Positions 9,371 through 18,888 are shown, counted from the first letter of the stretch. The stretch: 64,000 bases of DNA from an uncultured Sphingomonadaceae bacterium (GCA_947488845.1 CANLBM010000004.1:1-64000), one strand, 5' to 3'. Notes: generated by a model not told the origin, from the sequence alone. Numbers and translations: made by a program.

Positions 9371-10786
9371 ATGGCCAAAGCAAAAATCATATTAGTCGAA
9401 GACGATTTGTCGGTCAGTCACGTCATTATCACCGCCCTGCGGGCCGACGGATATGACGTCGAAAGCTGCAAGTCGGTAACCGAGCGTGACGCGCTCATGG
9501 CGAGCAGCAGCTACGACTTGCTGCTCACCGATGTCGGACTGGGCGAGTGTGACGGGATTTCTTCGCTGGACACGGTAAAGACCACCCACCCGGACATCCC
9601 GATCATCATCATCTCTGCTCAAAATACCCTCAATACCGCCGTTAGGGCTTCGGAAACCGGGGCATTCGAATATCTGCCCAAACCATTTGATCTTGATGAA
9701 CTGGTCGAGGTGGTCGGCCAGGCGCTGAAGCCGAAGAATATCCAGCCGGTCGAGTCATCGATGGACGAGGAAAGCCTTCCGCTCGTCGGCAGAAGTCCGG
9801 CGATGCAGGAAGTATACCGGATGATCGCGCGGCTCCTGAAAAATGATCTGTCGGTGCTGGTTCTGGGAGAATCCGGGACCGGCAAGGAGCTGGTTGCGGA
9901 GGCCATTCACGGGCTGGGGCATCGGAAATCCGGTCCGTTCATAGCCGTCAACATGGCCGCGATTCCGTCAGAGCTGATCGAGGCCGAGCTGTTCGGGCAT
10001 GAGAAAGGCGCCTTCACCGGTGCCGTGGCCAACGCCTCGGGCAAATTTGAACAGGCGCAGGGCGGGACCCTGTTTCTCGACGAGATTGGCGACATGCCGA
10101 TGCACGCGCAAACCCGGCTTTTGCGGGCGCTTCAGTCGGGTGAAATCAATCGCGTGGGCGGCAAGGGGCTGGTCAAGCTCGATGTCCGGATCATCGCCGC
10201 CACCAATCATAATTTCCTGGAATTGATCGAGCAGGGAAAGTTCCGGGAAGACCTATATTATCGCATCAATGTCGTGCCGATTGAATTGCCGCCGCTCCGG
10301 GAGCGCGCCAGCGATATTCCGGCGCTCGCCACGCATTTCCTCAAGCTCGCTATGACTGAGGGACTGCCCCACAAGCAGATTTCCCAGGAAGGGATGAATC
10401 TGCTCTGCCATCATTATTGGCGCGGGAATGTTCGCGAACTCAAGAACGTCATCTATCGTCTGGTTGTGACCGGACGGGAAGACACGCTCTCCGAGGATGC
10501 CATCCGTCACATTCTGTCGGCGGAGCGCGGGGAGGATCGGGCGGAATCAGAAAATCTGGAGTTCGAAGCCCACATCAAGTCTATAGTGCTCGGGCTGATG
10601 GCCGATCCGGAAAAGGAAAATCTATATGCCAAGGCGCTGGAGAAATTTGAAAGGCCGTTGCTGATCGAGATGATGCATCACGCCCACGGCAACCAGATTA
10701 AGGCAGCAAAAATTCTCGGCATAAATCGCAACACCCTCCGGAAGAAGCTGAATGAATATCAGATCGACCCGACGGAATCCAAATAG
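9371..10786 (+). CDS. ntrC: nitrogen response regulator NtrC (sigma-54 activator)
   Basis: A 471-residue response regulator with three domains: a receiver domain (phosphoacceptor Asp54 in LLLTDVGL), an AAA+ domain with Walker A GESGTGKE (166-172) and an intact GAFTGA loop (213-218), and a C-terminal Fis-type helix-turn-helix (NQIKAAKILGINRNTLRKKL). The intact GAFTGA loop means it should contact sigma-54 and open promoters when phosphorylated by NtrB. Compared with typical NtrC there is some extra sequence before the helix-turn-helix (SERGEDRAESENLEFEAH). It sits in the conserved ntrBC-ntrYX order. Confidence 0.95.
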   Translation: MAKAKIILVEDDLSVSHVIITALRADGYDVESCKSVTERDALMASSSYDLLLTDVGLGECDGISSLDTVKTTHPDIPIIIISAQNTLNTAVRASETGAFEYLPKPFDLDELVEVVGQALKPKNIQPVESSMDEESLPLVGRSPAMQEVYRMIARLLKNDLSVLVLGESGTGKELVAEAIHGLGHRKSGPFIAVNMAAIPSELIEAELFGHEKGAFTGAVANASGKFEQAQGGTLFLDEIGDMPMHAQTRLLRALQSGEINRVGGKGLVKLDVRIIAATNHNFLELIEQGKFREDLYYRINVVPIELPPLRERASDIPALATHFLKLAMTEGLPHKQISQEGMNLLCHHYWRGNVRELKNVIYRLVVTGREDTLSEDAIRHILSAERGEDRAESENLEFEAHIKSIVLGLMADPEKENLYAKALEKFERPLLIEMMHHAHGNQIKAAKILGINRNTLRKKLNEYQIDPTESK

Positions 10787-10882
10787 CAATCCGCGATGAA
10801 ATGACGGATTGCTTCGCCCAACCGTGATATTTTTGCAATATTAGTGCTTTTCTTGCAACGAATCCGTTGTATTGAAAGCACA

Positions 10883-13174
10883 ATGAAGTTTTTCAGTCAT
10901 CATCTGGCACGGCCGGTCCCCAATTGGCTGCGGCGCCTGTCCCTCATGTCCGAGCGGGATGCCGTGATGAAACGGATCGAATGGATTACGCTCCTCCTTT
11001 TCGGCGTCATAATGGTCGGCACCTATTTTCTGCTGAGCAGACAATCGGACCAGACCGATTTCATTTCCCCTCCGTTGACGGCCGCGCTCCTCGTTGCAAA
11101 TCTGGTTCCGGCCATGGCATTGCTTGTCCTCTCCGGCCGACGGATTGCAAAGGGCAGGGCCGCCAAATCTTCGATCGGCAGTAAAGGGCGGCTGCACGTT
11201 CGTCTGGTTGCCTTATTCTCTCTGGTCGCGAGCATTCCGATGCTGCTGGTGGTCATCTTTGCCTCTCTCCTTTTTCAATATGGTGTCGAATTCTGGTTTT
11301 CCGATCGTGCCAGGGGGATGCTCGAAAACGCTAATGATCTCGCGCGGGGCTATTATGAGCAGAACCAGCGTGAAGTCGGTGAAGAGACGATCACGATGGC
11401 CAATGATCTGCGCAACTATTTGCAGCAGGCAAATCTGGAAAGCCCGGAATTTGCCGAAGGCTATGTCTTTCAGGTGCTTTCCCGAAAGCTCAACGAATCT
11501 GCCATTATCGAATATGGCCCCGATGGTGTCCCGCGCACTGCAGCGGCCGTCGATCCCGATGACGCTGACCAGAATCCCAAGATAACCGATGCGGTGCTGA
11601 AGCAACTTGAGCAAGGCAAGCCCTATGTTGTTACCGCGAGGCCAAACAAGATCGAGGCGGTGACGGCGCTTGATCTGACATCGCGCATATTTCTCTATGC
11701 CGCCCGTGATTCCGACATGCTGGCGCTGAGCCAGTGGGAAAGGGCGCAGTCTGTTCTTGCCGATTACGAGGATCTTTTTTCGCGGTCCAGAAGCCTGCAG
11801 TTGCAATTCAATATCGCTTTATTTGTCATTTCCCTGCTCATCGTTGGTCTGGTGTTGTGGATCGCATTGGTGGTTGCGGACCGGATGGTGAAACCGGTGA
11901 GCGATCTGGTCCACGCGGCGAAACGGGTCACCGAAGGGGACCTTGCGACACGGGTCCCGGGAACATTCGAAAATGACGAGATTGGTACGCTGGGGCGGGC
12001 GTTCAATCGCATGACCGAACGTCTGGAAACGCAAACAACGGCCTTGATTACCGCTAACGAGCAATTGGGGAGCCGTCGGTCCTTTATCGAAGCGGTGCTG
12101 GAATCGGTCACTGCCGGCATCATCAGTCTCGACGAGAAAGGCGAGATAAAGCTTGTCAACTCACAGGCTCTGTCGCTGCTTTCCAAATCCGTCGACGAAT
12201 TGCTGGATGTCGATATCGTCAAGGCTGCGCCGCAATTTGCGGACCTTGTTCATGACGGTGTCGAGAATAGCATCATTGAATTCGCGTCGGAATCCGACAT
12301 GCGTACTTTGGCGGTGAAAATCGTCGGTGGCCCTGCCGGGCATGTGATCACATTTGAAGATATTACCCAGCAACTGCTGGATCAGAGGCGCGCCGCATGG
12401 TCCGATGTTGCGAGACGCATCGCTCATGAAATCAAGAATCCCTTGACCCCTATCCAGTTGGCCGCGGAAAGATTGCAGCGGAGATTTGGAACACGTATCG
12501 AAGGCGATGCTGGCGTATTTGAAAATCTCACCAATACGATTGTCCGGCAGGTCGGCGATCTGCGGAATATTGTCGATGAATTTTCATCTTTTGCACGCAT
12601 GCCGAAACCGGTTTTTCGTCGGGAGAATCTCGATGATATCCTGAAGCAGGCTCTGTTCATGCAGGATGTAGCTTGGCCGTCCATTGGATTTAATTTTATC
12701 TCCGACGATCAACCTGTTTCGCTGGTTTGCGATCGCCGGCAACTGGGGCAGGCGCTTACGAATATCATTAAAAATGCTGCCGAAGCTATTGAGCAAAAGG
12801 CCGAAACCAGCCCTGATTTTCAGGTCTCTGACGGGAAAATCACGTTGTCCGTTCGTGCGGAAAATCAGATTGTCGTCATCGAACTGACCGATAATGGCAT
12901 AGGTTTGCCGATTGAGCGGGAGCGCATCGTCGAGCCCTATATGACGACGCGGGCCAGCGGCACAGGATTGGGACTCGCGATCGTCAAGAAGATTGTCGAA
13001 GAACATTTTGGCGAGATGAAATTCTGCGATGCGCCAGAAGGCGGTACCCGTGTGACCATTCGGTTCAGTCCATCCAAATTGGCCAGATTGTCGCATGATG
13101 GCGCGGCGACCACCGCCGAAAAAGAGGGCGACCCTGCCGGGAGTGGCGATCAGCTGGCAGATATTGAGAAATAA
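10883..13174 (+). CDS. ntrY: nitrogen regulation sensor kinase NtrY
   Basis: A large membrane histidine kinase of 763 residues from the ATG at 10883. An in-frame GTG at 10844 would add 13 residues, and a later ATG at 10946 is also possible. Three N-terminal membrane helices are followed by a long extracytoplasmic region, a fourth helix (NIALFVISLLIVGLVLWIAL), a HAMP linker, a PAS domain and the kinase core with His515 in HEIKNPLTP. The ATPase boxes include NIIKNAAEAIEQK and GTGLGLAIVKKIVEEHFG. This is the NtrY layout, a sensor linked to nitrogen and redox or envelope conditions in alphaproteobacteria. ntrX follows 16 bases later. Confidence 0.92.
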   Translation: MKFFSHHLARPVPNWLRRLSLMSERDAVMKRIEWITLLLFGVIMVGTYFLLSRQSDQTDFISPPLTAALLVANLVPAMALLVLSGRRIAKGRAAKSSIGSKGRLHVRLVALFSLVASIPMLLVVIFASLLFQYGVEFWFSDRARGMLENANDLARGYYEQNQREVGEETITMANDLRNYLQQANLESPEFAEGYVFQVLSRKLNESAIIEYGPDGVPRTAAAVDPDDADQNPKITDAVLKQLEQGKPYVVTARPNKIEAVTALDLTSRIFLYAARDSDMLALSQWERAQSVLADYEDLFSRSRSLQLQFNIALFVISLLIVGLVLWIALVVADRMVKPVSDLVHAAKRVTEGDLATRVPGTFENDEIGTLGRAFNRMTERLETQTTALITANEQLGSRRSFIEAVLESVTAGIISLDEKGEIKLVNSQALSLLSKSVDELLDVDIVKAAPQFADLVHDGVENSIIEFASESDMRTLAVKIVGGPAGHVITFEDITQQLLDQRRAAWSDVARRIAHEIKNPLTPIQLAAERLQRRFGTRIEGDAGVFENLTNTIVRQVGDLRNIVDEFSSFARMPKPVFRRENLDDILKQALFMQDVAWPSIGFNFISDDQPVSLVCDRRQLGQALTNIIKNAAEAIEQKAETSPDFQVSDGKITLSVRAENQIVVIELTDNGIGLPIERERIVEPYMTTRASGTGLGLAIVKKIVEEHFGEMKFCDAPEGGTRVTIRFSPSKLARLSHDGAATTAEKEGDPAGSGDQLADIEK

Positions 13175-13190
13175 GGATTAGAGGTTCAAC

Positions 13191-14573
13191 ATGGCGTTAG
13201 ATATTTTGGTTGTCGACGACGAGCCCGATATTCGTGATCTGATATCCGGGGTCCTGGAAGACGAAGGATATAGCACCCGGGTGGCTGCTGACAGCGATGC
13301 CGCGCTTGCCGCGGTCAAAGAGCGCCGACCTTCTCTGGTTCTGCTCGATGTATGGCTGCGAGGCTCGCGACTGGATGGTTTGGAGTTGCTGACCGAGTTG
13401 AAGCAACTCGACGCAAAATTGCCAATCATCGTGATTTCTGGTCATGGCAATATCGACACTGCTGTTGCCGCCATTTCGCAAGGTGCTGTCGATTTCATCG
13501 AGAAGCCTTTTGAAGCGGAAACGCTGCTTCATCTGGTTTCCAGAGCGACCGAAACCGAACGGCTCCGCAGGGAGAACGAGATACTCAAGGCGCGGGTGGG
13601 TTTCGCCGACGAATTGACCGGAAATTCGGCCGCGGTCAATAATGTGAGGGCGACGCTGAAGCGGGTGGCCGGGACGGGCAGTCGCTTGTTGATCTCCGGG
13701 CCGGCAGGAGTCGGCAAAGAAGTTGCCGCACGGTTGATGCACAATTGGAGCTCTCGTGCCGATGCGTCCTTCGTGACCATTAGCGCCGCCAGATTGTCTC
13801 CGGAAAGCGTCGAAGAGGAGCTGTTCGGCACCGAACGGAACGGCAAAATCGAGAAGACCGGATTGATGGAAGAGGCTCATGGAGGCACTTTGTTCATCGA
13901 TGAAGTGGCGGACATGCCGCTCGATACCCAGGGGAAAATACTCCGGGTTCTGACCGAACAAAGCTTCAACCGGCTTGGCGGTTCGCAAAAAGTGAATGTC
14001 GATGTCCGGGTCGTGTCGGCAACGTCACGTGATCTTGAAGTCGAGATACGCGAAAAGAGATTCAGGGAAGATCTTTTCTACCGCCTCAATGTCGTCCCGG
14101 TAATATTGCCACCGTTAAATGAGAGACGCGAAGATATTCCGGTGCTTGTGGAACATTATGCTGCGCGCTTTGCCGCCGATCAGCGCTTGCATCCGCCGGA
14201 GATTTCCGATGAAGCAATGGCCGCGCTTCAGGCCTGTGACTGGCCCGGCAACGTCAGGCAGTTGCGCAATGTTATCGAGCGGACGATCATCCTGGCCCCC
14301 AAGGACAAATTCACGAAAATAGAAGTCGAGATGTTGCCGCCCGAAATTCTCGGCAATGATGATGAACTGGACCAGGGCGTGGCATCATTGATGGGATCGC
14401 CTCTGAGAGAGGCGAGGGAAAGTTTCGAACGGGAATATTTGAAAGTGCAGATCAGGCGCTTTTCCGGCAATATATCCAAAACCGCGAATTTCATCGGTAT
14501 GGAACGGTCAGCGCTTCACCGAAAGTTGAAAATACTGGGCCTTGCATCGCGAAAAAAACCGGACGGAGAGTGA
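13191..14573 (+). CDS. ntrX: nitrogen response regulator NtrX
   Basis: A 460-residue partner of NtrY. The receiver domain has Asp53 in LVLLDVWL and the EKPFE lysine loop. The AAA+ domain has Walker A GPAGVGKE (170-177) and Walker B-like GGTLFIDEVADMP. The C-terminus carries a Fis-type helix-turn-helix (NISKTANFIGMERSALHRKL). The region between EELFGTE and HGGTLFIDE (about 213-230) lacks the GAFTGA motif that NtrC keeps, so this protein probably does not activate sigma-54 and may act as a repressor or sigma-70-type regulator. Ribosome site AAGGATTAGAGG precedes the ATG. Confidence 0.93.
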   Translation: MALDILVVDDEPDIRDLISGVLEDEGYSTRVAADSDAALAAVKERRPSLVLLDVWLRGSRLDGLELLTELKQLDAKLPIIVISGHGNIDTAVAAISQGAVDFIEKPFEAETLLHLVSRATETERLRRENEILKARVGFADELTGNSAAVNNVRATLKRVAGTGSRLLISGPAGVGKEVAARLMHNWSSRADASFVTISAARLSPESVEEELFGTERNGKIEKTGLMEEAHGGTLFIDEVADMPLDTQGKILRVLTEQSFNRLGGSQKVNVDVRVVSATSRDLEVEIREKRFREDLFYRLNVVPVILPPLNERREDIPVLVEHYAARFAADQRLHPPEISDEAMAALQACDWPGNVRQLRNVIERTIILAPKDKFTKIEVEMLPPEILGNDDELDQGVASLMGSPLREARESFEREYLKVQIRRFSGNISKTANFIGMERSALHRKLKILGLASRKKPDGE

Positions 14574-14705
14574 TCTGCAAGGTTAAGCGGTTGTCGTGAG
14601 GGGGCTAATCCCATATATGTAGATCTGCGATGCCTCTGGTACACAGCCTTCTTCGCACAAATTATAAAATGCCATCATAAAGAGGGCCAATAATTGGAGT
14701 CAAAA

Positions 14706-15200
14706 ATGACCGATAGATCAAACAACTTGCAGGATTTATTCCTGAACTCCCTAAGAAAATCAAAAACCCCGGTGACAATGTTTCTGGTCAAGGGTGTCAA
14801 ACTTCAGGGTATTGTGACCTGGTTCGACAATTTTTCAGTGTTGCTGCGCCGCGACGGTCAGTCGCAGCTTGTATACAAGCACGCAATATCAACGATTATG
14901 CCGTCCGAGGCGCTCGACACCGCGCCGTTCGCCGAGTTGATGGAGAACGCCAAGGTAAGGGCAGGGGTGCTGCAGGAAGTCTTCCTGACGGCGGTCCGGG
15001 ACAGCAATGACCCAGTGACGATGTTTCTCGTCAACGGCGTGATGTTGCAGGGCGCGGTATCCGCTTATGATCTGTTCTGCATCTTGCTGGAGCGGGAGGG
15101 ATTGTCGCAACTCGTCTACAAGCATGCCATTTCAACCGTGCAACCGGGCGGGCCGCTCAATCTGGCGGATTATAACCAATCAGATGATGGTGCGCATTGA
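14706..15200 (+). CDS. hfq: tandem-domain RNA chaperone Hfq
   Basis: A 164-residue protein made of two consecutive Hfq/Sm domains, about residues 7-66 and 88-147, where ordinary Hfq is 75-100 residues with one domain. Both halves repeat the same landmarks: [15 protein letters not shown] / [15 protein letters not shown] and [11 protein letters not shown] in each (the Sm2 YKHAIST motif). The halves are diverged: the basic rim is RKSK in the first and RDSN in the second, and FDNFSVLL is YDLFCILL in the second. A hexameric ring would therefore need three chains. TTGGAG at 14694 is the ribosome site for the ATG at 14706. hflX follows with overlap. Confidence 0.94.
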   Translation: MTDRSNNLQDLFLNSLRKSKTPVTMFLVKGVKLQGIVTWFDNFSVLLRRDGQSQLVYKHAISTIMPSEALDTAPFAELMENAKVRAGVLQEVFLTAVRDSNDPVTMFLVNGVMLQGAVSAYDLFCILLEREGLSQLVYKHAISTVQPGGPLNLADYNQSDDGAH

Positions 15201-16495
15201 TACCATTTGAGAAGGAAAGTCTCGACAGCAAGAGCCGGCGGGCGCTTATCGTACATCCCGACATGGTTTCGTTGAGCCAGTCGGCGCTCGAGCATCGGCT
15301 GGAAGAGGCCGTTGGTCTGGCCTTGGCAATCGGATTGGTTGCGACGGATTCGCACTATTTTTCGGTCCGCAAAGCCAAGCCCGCCACCTTGTTCGGATCG
15401 GGGCAGGTCGACCAGATCGGCAAGATGATGAAGGAACAAGAGGCCACAATATTGATTGTGGACGGTAGTTTGAGTGCCATTCAGCAGAGAAATCTCGAAG
15501 AGAAACTCGACGTCAAGGTCATCGACCGGACCGGCCTCATCCTCGAGATATTCGGCGCACGCGCCGCTACGGCCGAAGGCCGCTTGCAGGTGGAACTTGC
15601 CCATCTCGACTATCAGGCCGGTCGCCTGGTCCGTAGCTGGACCCATCTTGAACGGCAACGCGGCGGCTTCGGCTTTCTCGGCGGTCCGGGTGAAACCCAG
15701 ATCGAGTCCGATCGCCGGATGATCCGCGACCGCATGGCCAAGCTCCGCAAGGATCTGGCCCATCTGCGAAAGACCCGTGCCTTGCATCGCGACCGGCGTC
15801 AGCGCGCTCCCTGGCCGGTCATCGCGCTGGTCGGCTATACAAATGCCGGAAAATCGACATTATTCAACCGGTTGACCGGCGCCGACGTCTTTGCCGAAGA
15901 TCTGCTTTTTGCAACGCTCGATCCGACGATGCGGGAATTTCCGCTGCCGGGATATGACAAGGCGATATTGTCCGACACGGTTGGCTTTGTATCGGATCTT
16001 CCCACCCAATTGGTGGCGGCTTTCCGGGCCACGCTTGAAGAAGTAAGTGCAGCAGACATTGTCGTTCATGTCCGTGATATCTCGCATGAGGCAAGCGACG
16101 CACAGGCCCGCGATGTCAGGCAGATATTGGCAGATCTTGGCGTGTCCGAGGAAGCGGGCGAGGGGCCTCCTGTAATCGAAGCGTGGAACAAGATTGACAA
16201 AATCTCTCCCGATGATCCGCAATATACGCGTATTTCTTCACCGTTGCCGGAAAATGTCTGCACCATCTCTGCCGGCACGGGAGCTGGAGTCGAGACGCTG
16301 GTCAAGCTGATCGCCAAAACCCTGTCGGAAGGCTATAAATCCGAGCAGATTACGATCGCGGCGTCCGATGGCAAGCGGATGGCATGGTTGCACGAGAATG
16401 GCCGGGTGTTGAAAAGCGAACAACAGGCGGATAATTTGATTCTTTCGGTAGAGATGTCACCGCGAAACTGGGGCCGGTATCAAGCGCTGGATTGA
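15197..16495 (+). CDS. hflX: ribosome-associated GTPase HflX
   Basis: A 432-residue GTPase. The N-terminal half has the HflX-specific domain ([38 protein letters not shown], and the [19 protein letters not shown] loop), followed by the G domain with G1 [13 protein letters not shown]3 DTVGF and G4 NKID. HflX rescues or splits stalled ribosomes under stress. The hfq-hflX order is widely conserved. The only upstream start in frame is a TTG at 15197 that overlaps the hfq stop (TTGA); the next Met is residue 23, which would remove conserved sequence. Translation is therefore probably coupled to hfq and modest. Confidence 0.93.
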   Translation: MIPFEKESLDSKSRRALIVHPDMVSLSQSALEHRLEEAVGLALAIGLVATDSHYFSVRKAKPATLFGSGQVDQIGKMMKEQEATILIVDGSLSAIQQRNLEEKLDVKVIDRTGLILEIFGARAATAEGRLQVELAHLDYQAGRLVRSWTHLERQRGGFGFLGGPGETQIESDRRMIRDRMAKLRKDLAHLRKTRALHRDRRQRAPWPVIALVGYTNAGKSTLFNRLTGADVFAEDLLFATLDPTMREFPLPGYDKAILSDTVGFVSDLPTQLVAAFRATLEEVSAADIVVHVRDISHEASDAQARDVRQILADLGVSEEAGEGPPVIEAWNKIDKISPDDPQYTRISSPLPENVCTISAGTGAGVETLVKLIAKTLSEGYKSEQITIAASDGKRMAWLHENGRVLKSEQQADNLILSVEMSPRNWGRYQALD

Positions 16496-16499
16496 TCGA

Positions 16500-17261
16500 T
16501 CAGATCGCGGCCAGTTTCACCTTGGCTTTTTGCCATTCCGCTTCCAGTTCCTCGATCGACATGTCCTGCATATCTTTCGTAAGACTGGATTCTACCTCGT
16601 TGAATCTTCTGCTGAATTTTTTGGTGGCATCGGCGAGGGCGCGTTCTGCATCGACCTTATAGTGACGGGCCAGATTGACGGCTGAAAACAATAGATCGCC
16701 GATTTCCTCGTGCACTTCTTCGTCGCTGGTCGCTGCTGCAACCTCATCAAGCTCTTCGAGCAACTTGTCCTTCACCGGTGCCTTGTCGGGCCAGTCAAAC
16801 CCCACTCTCGCTGCGCGTTTCTGGATTTTCTGCGCGCGCAGCAAAGCGGGCAGGGCCAGGGCGACGCCGTCGAGCGCGCTGGGCTGGCCGGATTGTTCCC
16901 GCTCGCCGGCCTTGATCTGTTCCCATCCGGGGCTTTCGTCGGCTTCACCAAAGATATGCGGATGGCGGCGGGTCATTTTGTCGCAAATCGTCTCGACGAC
17001 ATCATTGAAATCAAACTGCTCCGCATCAGCGGCAATCTGGCTGTGAAAAACGACCTGCAGCAAGAGATCGCCAAGTTCGTCTTTCAGCGCCAAAATATCA
17101 TCGCGTTCGATGGCGTCGGCAACTTCATAGGCTTCTTCAATCGTATATGGAGCGATCGTCTTGAAGGTCTGCACCTTGTCCCATTCACAACCGCTGTCCG
17201 GATCGCGCAGGCGCCGTATGATTTCTAGCAGGGGATCGATCAATTGTGCATCCGTTCTCAT
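16500..17261 (-). CDS. mazG: nucleoside triphosphate pyrophosphohydrolase MazG
   Basis: A 253-residue enzyme of two MazG folds that hydrolyses NTPs and dNTPs to monophosphates (housecleaning). The first fold shows DSGCEWDKVQTFKTIAPYTIEEAYEVADAI and the metal-binding ELGDLLLQVVFHS; the second shows KLLEELDEVAAA and EEIGDLLFSAVNLARH. It converges on hflX with a four-base gap. The ATG at 17261 belongs to the innermost of three tandem 94-bp repeats that each contain a copy of this start and the first 29 codons, so upstream decoy starts exist. The in-frame reading from 17261 is the only one that reaches the full protein. Confidence 0.93.
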   Translation of the reverse strand: MRTDAQLIDPLLEIIRRLRDPDSGCEWDKVQTFKTIAPYTIEEAYEVADAIERDDILALKDELGDLLLQVVFHSQIAADAEQFDFNDVVETICDKMTRRHPHIFGEADESPGWEQIKAGEREQSGQPSALDGVALALPALLRAQKIQKRAARVGFDWPDKAPVKDKLLEELDEVAAATSDEEVHEEIGDLLFSAVNLARHYKVDAERALADATKKFSRRFNEVESSLTKDMQDMSIEELEAEWQKAKVKLAAI

Positions 17262-17457
17262 CCGTCATTTTGTCCCATTCACAACCGCTGTCCGGATCGA
17301 GCAAGTGCCGCATGATTTCCAGCAGGAGATCAATCAACTGCGCATCCGTCCTCATGCGTCATTTTGTCCCATTCACAATCACTGTCCGGATCGCGCAAGC
17401 GCAGCGTGATTTCCAGCAGGGGATCAATCAATTGTGCATTCGTTCTCATTCGTCATT
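17176..17457 (-). repeat. three tandem 94-bp copies of the mazG translation-start region
   Basis: Units start at 17176, 17270 and 17364 and are exactly 94 bases apart. Each runs from TTGTCCCATTCACAA to CGTCATT on the plus strand and, read on the minus strand, contains an ATG (17261, 17355, 17449) followed by codons for MRTDAQLID...DPDSGCEWDK. The units differ from each other at roughly 11-14 positions. Because 94 is not a multiple of three, reading from the outer starts shifts frame: the start at 17449 stops after 39 codons and the one at 17355 after 56 codons, inside the innermost unit. Only the first, at 17261, leads into MazG. Confidence 0.92.
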
Positions 17458-17491
17458 AAGGTTGATAATATATATTATGTTAAATTATTGA

Positions 17492-18112
17492 TCATCCGGC
17501 AGGGCGGCTATCGCCCGGATCCAACACCATTTCCGTCCCCTCTACGCGCCAACTTCGCAACTTTGACAGAAAATTCATGCCAATCACATTGGAATCACCA
17601 AATTCTTCAGCCACAACTACCGGTAACTCCCGAGCAACCATCGAGCCGATTCGAAGCGACTGAATTGTTCCTCTTTGCGCGCTAACCGATCCATTGGCTG
17701 TTGTAAGAACGACTGGAAATGCACTTCCGCTAATCTCGATCCTGGCGTCTCTCGCGGTTTGCAATGTCATGGCGGTTGTGGTTGCCCCACTGTCGATCAA
17801 GAACCTTACCGGGTGTTCGTTGACCGTTGCAGTTACCCAGAAATGGCCGTCCGCCGACTGACGGATCCGCAACTTATCACCGTCAACAACTTGTTCATTT
17901 GCACCAGTAACTTCGCTGGCTACGCGGTTCCAGACTGCCAATATTTCATTCTGATAGGAGAAGCCGAGTATGAAGATCGCAAATATAGCGACCCAGGCCA
18001 AGGCGGTCCGAATGATCTCGCGAAAACCCATTCGTCGCGAAAATAATGCGCTTGCCACCAGCACTAGCGCGCCGATTGCGAACACGAGATTGATATTTTG
18101 ATCTTCGGACAA
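17492..18112 (-). CDS. membrane-anchored retropepsin-like aspartic protease (TIGR02281 type)
   Basis: A 206-residue protein with two N-terminal membrane helices (about residues 8-25 and 36-54) and a C-terminal single-copy aspartic protease domain. The catalytic motif is FLIDSGATTT (Asp107), followed by the second psi-loop LRIGSMVARELPVVVAEEFGDSNVIGMNFLSKL. Retropepsin-like enzymes work as dimers, so the domain probably acts in the periplasm close to the membrane. This matches the clan AA family TIGR02281 seen in alphaproteobacteria; substrates are not known to me. It lies between the MBL hydrolase and mazG on the same strand. Confidence 0.85.
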   Translation of the reverse strand: MSEDQNINLVFAIGALVLVASALFSRRMGFREIIRTALAWVAIFAIFILGFSYQNEILAVWNRVASEVTGANEQVVDGDKLRIRQSADGHFWVTATVNEHPVRFLIDSGATTTAMTLQTARDARIEISGSAFPVVLTTANGSVSAQRGTIQSLRIGSMVARELPVVVAEEFGDSNVIGMNFLSKLRSWRVEGTEMVLDPGDSRPAG

Positions 18113-18115
18113 AGG

Positions 18116-18886
18116 TTAGATTTCTTTCACACAGCCATCATAAGCGGGTCGGATATGATCCGGCAATATGGTAGAAAGATGGTTATAGTCCATCGAATTG
18201 TCCATATGTGTCAGCAAACTCGATCCTGGTTGTACTTCGTCGATGAAAGCCAGAGACATGTCCAGATGCGCGTGTGTAGGATGGGGCTTGTCTCGCAAGG
18301 CGTCGACGATGAACAGATCACAATCACGATAAAGGTCCAGCATTTCCTGGGTCACTTCACCAAAATCGGTTGCGTAACAGATAGACTTTTCTTGATGCTC
18401 GAAACGAAGTCCAGCCGAGGTTATACCGCCGTGAGGCTGATCAATATAACGGATCGAAATATCGCCAATTTCGACGGTGCCTACGAGAGCAATGCCGTCA
18501 CAAATGGAAGGATAATATTTGTGGCCTTCAAATGCATAGGCGAAACGATGTTTCAAACTCTCAAGCGCGAATGGCCGCGCGTAGGCGGGGATCGGTTCAC
18601 GCGTTTTCTGGAAAACTGCCCGTAGATCATCAATTCCGTGACAATGATCTGCATGATCATGTGTCCAGATAACTGCGTCTATTCGCTCGATGCCGTTATC
18701 GAGAAACTGATTGCGCAAATCCGGCGATGTATCGACCAATATCCGGGTGGTCGGACTTTCCACCAAGATGGATACACGGCTTCGCCGGTTTTTCGGCTCA
18801 TCAGGGTCACAATCACCCCAGTCGTCACCGATACGCGGCACCCCTGACGATGTTCCGCATCCTAATATCGTGAGCTTTAAAGTCAC
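18116..18886 (-). CDS. MBL-fold metal-dependent hydrolase (PhnP-like)
   Basis: A 256-residue metallo-beta-lactamase-fold protein. It opens MTLKLTILGCGTSSGVPRIG, a typical first strand of the PhnP/phosphoribosyl cyclic phosphodiesterase branch, and carries the metal motif THDHADHCHG (residues 75-84; His76, His78, Asp80, His81). Later metal-binding segments YATDFGE, IVDALRDKPHPTHAH and LTHMDN are present. The predicted activity is hydrolysis of a phosphodiester; the exact substrate is uncertain since no phn genes are nearby. The start is a GTG at 18886; sequence upstream in frame is inside tatD. It follows tatD with a short offset. Confidence 0.82.
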   Translation of the reverse strand: MTLKLTILGCGTSSGVPRIGDDWGDCDPDEPKNRRSRVSILVESPTTRILVDTSPDLRNQFLDNGIERIDAVIWTHDHADHCHGIDDLRAVFQKTREPIPAYARPFALESLKHRFAYAFEGHKYYPSICDGIALVGTVEIGDISIRYIDQPHGGITSAGLRFEHQEKSICYATDFGEVTQEMLDLYRDCDLFIVDALRDKPHPTHAHLDMSLAFIDEVQPGSSLLTHMDNSMDYNHLSTILPDHIRPAYDGCVKEI

Positions 18887-18888
18887 AT

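Noticed and set aside
10787..10882. NtrC or sigma-54 site before ntrY
   Set aside because: TTGCAATATTAGTGC has some resemblance to an NtrC half-site but lacks the paired TGCAC/GTGCA spacing, and no GG-N10-GC element was found.
17176..17457. CRISPR array
   Set aside because: The 94-base units are contiguous with no unique spacers and consist of mazG coding sequence.
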